Shown: positions 5,182 through 6,229 of the stretch, piece by piece | Numbering within the stretch: the first letter of the stretch is position 1 | Layout of the letters: every line of letters begins with the position of its first letter | Origin: an uncultured Thermoleophilia bacterium | GTDB lineage: Bacteria; Actinomycetota; Thermoleophilia; UBA2241 | NCBI GenBank assembly: GCA_903912585.1 | Contig: CAIWHY010000076.1 | Location: forward strand, 1-6,229 | Length of the DNA: 6,229 nucleotides | Direction: 5' to 3' | The notes under the pieces: generated by a model | Database searches by the model: none | The model's input: only the letters and a program-made list of their open reading frames with translations | What the model was told of the DNA's origin: nothing | Translations under genes and position numbers: made by a program

Positions 5182-5738
5182 GCGCTCCCGCCCGCGAAGA
5201 GGTCGTCGCGCTCGTCGAGCAGCGGGTCGCCAACGAGAACCTCCGCCGCCACATGCTCGCCACGGAGGCGATCATGCGCGGCCTTGCGGAGCGCCTCGGC
5301 GAGGACCCGGAGGTCTGGGGCCTCACCGGCCTCGCGCACGACCTGGACAGCGAAGAGACCGCAGGCGACGCCGCGCGCCACGGCGTGGAAGCCGCCGCCA
5401 CCCTGAGACGGCTGGGCCTGCCCGAAGAGGCGGCCCACGCCGTCGCGGCCCACAACGCGGCGACGGGCGTCGCCGCGGAGAGCCGGTTCGACATCGCCCT
5501 CCTCGCGGGTGATCAGCTGAGCGGGCTCATCACGGCCGCCGCGCTGGTGCGCCCGGAGAAGGACCTGGCGGGCGTCAAGCTCAAATCCGTCCGCAAGCGC
5601 TTCCGCGAGAGTGCCTTCGCGCGCGGCGTCGATCGCGACTCCATCGCGCGCTGCACCGACCTCGGCCTCGAGCTGGACGACTTCATGGCCATCGGTCTGG
5701 CCGCGATGCAGGGCATCGCTCCCGCGCTGGGGCTGTAG
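5178..5738 (+). CDS. HD-domain (HDIG-type) predicted hydrolase
   Basis: This 186-residue protein resembles the HDIG family of predicted metal-dependent phosphohydrolases (COG2316-like), whose substrate is unknown. HD-type metal ligands are visible: His25 in NLRRHML, the His54-Asp55 pair in GLAHDLD, further histidines at 68 (ARHG) and 92 (AHNA), and Asp112 in LAGDQLSGLI. The ALVRPEKDLAGVKLKSVRKR block (near 121-140) and a following segment with FRESAFARGVDR and the LGLELDDFMAIGLAAMQ tail are typical of this small family. I see no signal peptide, membrane segment or signalling partner domain, so a cytosolic enzyme is inferred. GTG 5178 overlaps the coaBC stop as GTGA, which implies coupled translation. 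Its place after coaBC hints at a nucleotide or cofactor housekeeping role, but that is only context. Family assignment is fairly firm; function is not known. Confidence 0.85.
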   Translation: MSAPAREEVVALVEQRVANENLRRHMLATEAIMRGLAERLGEDPEVWGLTGLAHDLDSEETAGDAARHGVEAAATLRRLGLPEEAAHAVAAHNAATGVAAESRFDIALLAGDQLSGLITAAALVRPEKDLAGVKLKSVRKRFRESAFARGVDRDSIARCTDLGLELDDFMAIGLAAMQGIAPALGL

Positions 5739-5749
5739 GGCAGCCACTC

Positions 5750-6136
5750 GTGGAAGCGGCCCCGCGCGAACCGGCCTTCGAGGACGAGAGCGAGGCGTAC
5801 ACGCTCTTTCAGCGCGGCCTCGAGTTCCTCCGCCAGCAGCACCCGGCGCAGGCTTCGATGCTGCTCTCGAGGGCGCTGCGCCTCGAGCCCGGCAAGGACT
5901 CCATCCGCGAGGCCCTCGGCCGCGCCGAGTACGCCGAAGGGCGCTTCGCCGCCGCGGCCGACCACTTCGCGGCCATCGTCGCCTCGGCCCCGGACAACGA
6001 CTACGCGCACTACGCCCTCGGCCGCAGCCTGCTCAGGCTCGGGCGCGGGGGAGAGGCGCAGGGCCACCTGCGGCTGGCCTGCGCCCTGCGCCCCGCCAGC
6101 GAGCTCTACCGGGAAGCGCTCGTGCCGCGAGGCTGA
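5750..6136 (+). CDS. Small tetratricopeptide repeat (TPR) protein
   Basis: The 128 residues contain three consecutive 34-residue TPR units: 14-47 (ending ALRLEP), 48-81 (ending IVASAP) and 82-115 (ending ACALRP). Each shows the expected pattern of a small residue near position 8, an alanine/leucine-rich helix pair and a closing proline. A short acidic N-terminal stretch and a ~13-residue tail flank them. There is no signal peptide or membrane helix, so it is probably a cytosolic protein-interaction module. It may be complete, as three TPRs suffice to form a binding groove. GTG 5750 lies 11 nt after the HD gene's TAG, with AGGG (5737-5740) as a possible RBS. The partner is unknown. Co-transcription with the HD hydrolase and coaBC is inferred from spacing. 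Confidence 0.85.
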   Translation: MEAAPREPAFEDESEAYTLFQRGLEFLRQQHPAQASMLLSRALRLEPGKDSIREALGRAEYAEGRFAAAADHFAAIVASAPDNDYAHYALGRSLLRLGRGGEAQGHLRLACALRPASELYREALVPRG

Positions 6137-6229
6137 GGCGACGGCGCTGCGCTTGGGCTCCGGTCCGCGGCCGCCTCGCCTCGCGCCGATCGGGTCGCGG
6201 CCGGTGAAGCCTTCCTCAGCTCGCGGAAG

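Noticed and set aside
6168..6203. CGGCCGC / GCGGCCG inverted repeat after the TPR gene as a terminator
   Set aside because: The arms are themselves near-palindromic GC runs with a 22-nt loop and no T-run follows, so it is not convincing as a terminator.
6204..6229. GTG at 6204 as the start of another gene
   Set aside because: Only eight codons are visible before the window ends and there is no clear RBS, so it cannot be supported.

Overview
The window is GC-rich (roughly 70% by eye). It reads as an ordinary, tightly packed bacterial chromosome segment with all genes on the + strand. Recognised genes in order are: the 3' end of carB, pyrK, pyrD (class 1B), mihF (actinobacterial integration host factor), gmk, rpoZ, coaBC, an HD-domain hydrolase of unknown substrate, and a three-repeat TPR protein. 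The mihF protein and the mihF-gmk-rpoZ-coaBC order point to Actinomycetota. The NAD-linked dihydroorotate dehydrogenase pair (PyrK/PyrDB) and the style of the omega subunit suggest a deep-branching class such as Thermoleophilia or Coriobacteriia rather than Streptomyces or Mycobacterium. That placement is inference from remembered family features, not a computed phylogeny.

Region 1 (1-2699) is the distal part of a de novo pyrimidine operon. carB, pyrK and pyrD overlap by 4 nt at each junction (ATGA, then GTGA), which indicates translational coupling. CarB makes carbamoyl phosphate. PyrD oxidises dihydroorotate to orotate, and PyrK passes the electrons through FAD and a [2Fe-2S] cluster to NAD+.

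Region 2 (2700-2818) is the only sizeable non-coding gap inside the window. It holds a weak terminator-like hairpin, three copies of an octamer, and a good sigma-70-type promoter (TTGAAC, 18 nt, TATACT). The -10 box lies so close to the mihF ATG that the transcript is probably leaderless.

Region 3 (2819-6136) is a second operon: mihF (nucleoid protein), gmk (GMP to GDP), rpoZ (RNA polymerase omega), coaBC (phosphopantetheine synthesis for CoA), an HD hydrolase and a TPR protein. The gaps between these genes run from a 4-nt overlap to 19 nt. The most puzzling point is the gmk start. The reading frame contains no ATG, GTG, TTG or CTG upstream of GTG 3171, yet starting there removes most of the first beta strand before the P-loop.

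The last 93 nt (6137-6229) show no gene, RNA or convincing terminator. A GTG at 6204 could open a further gene, but too little sequence remains to tell. I found no mobile element, CRISPR array, tRNA, rRNA or novel defence-type system. The window is best described as housekeeping, with a few regulatory and start-site curiosities.
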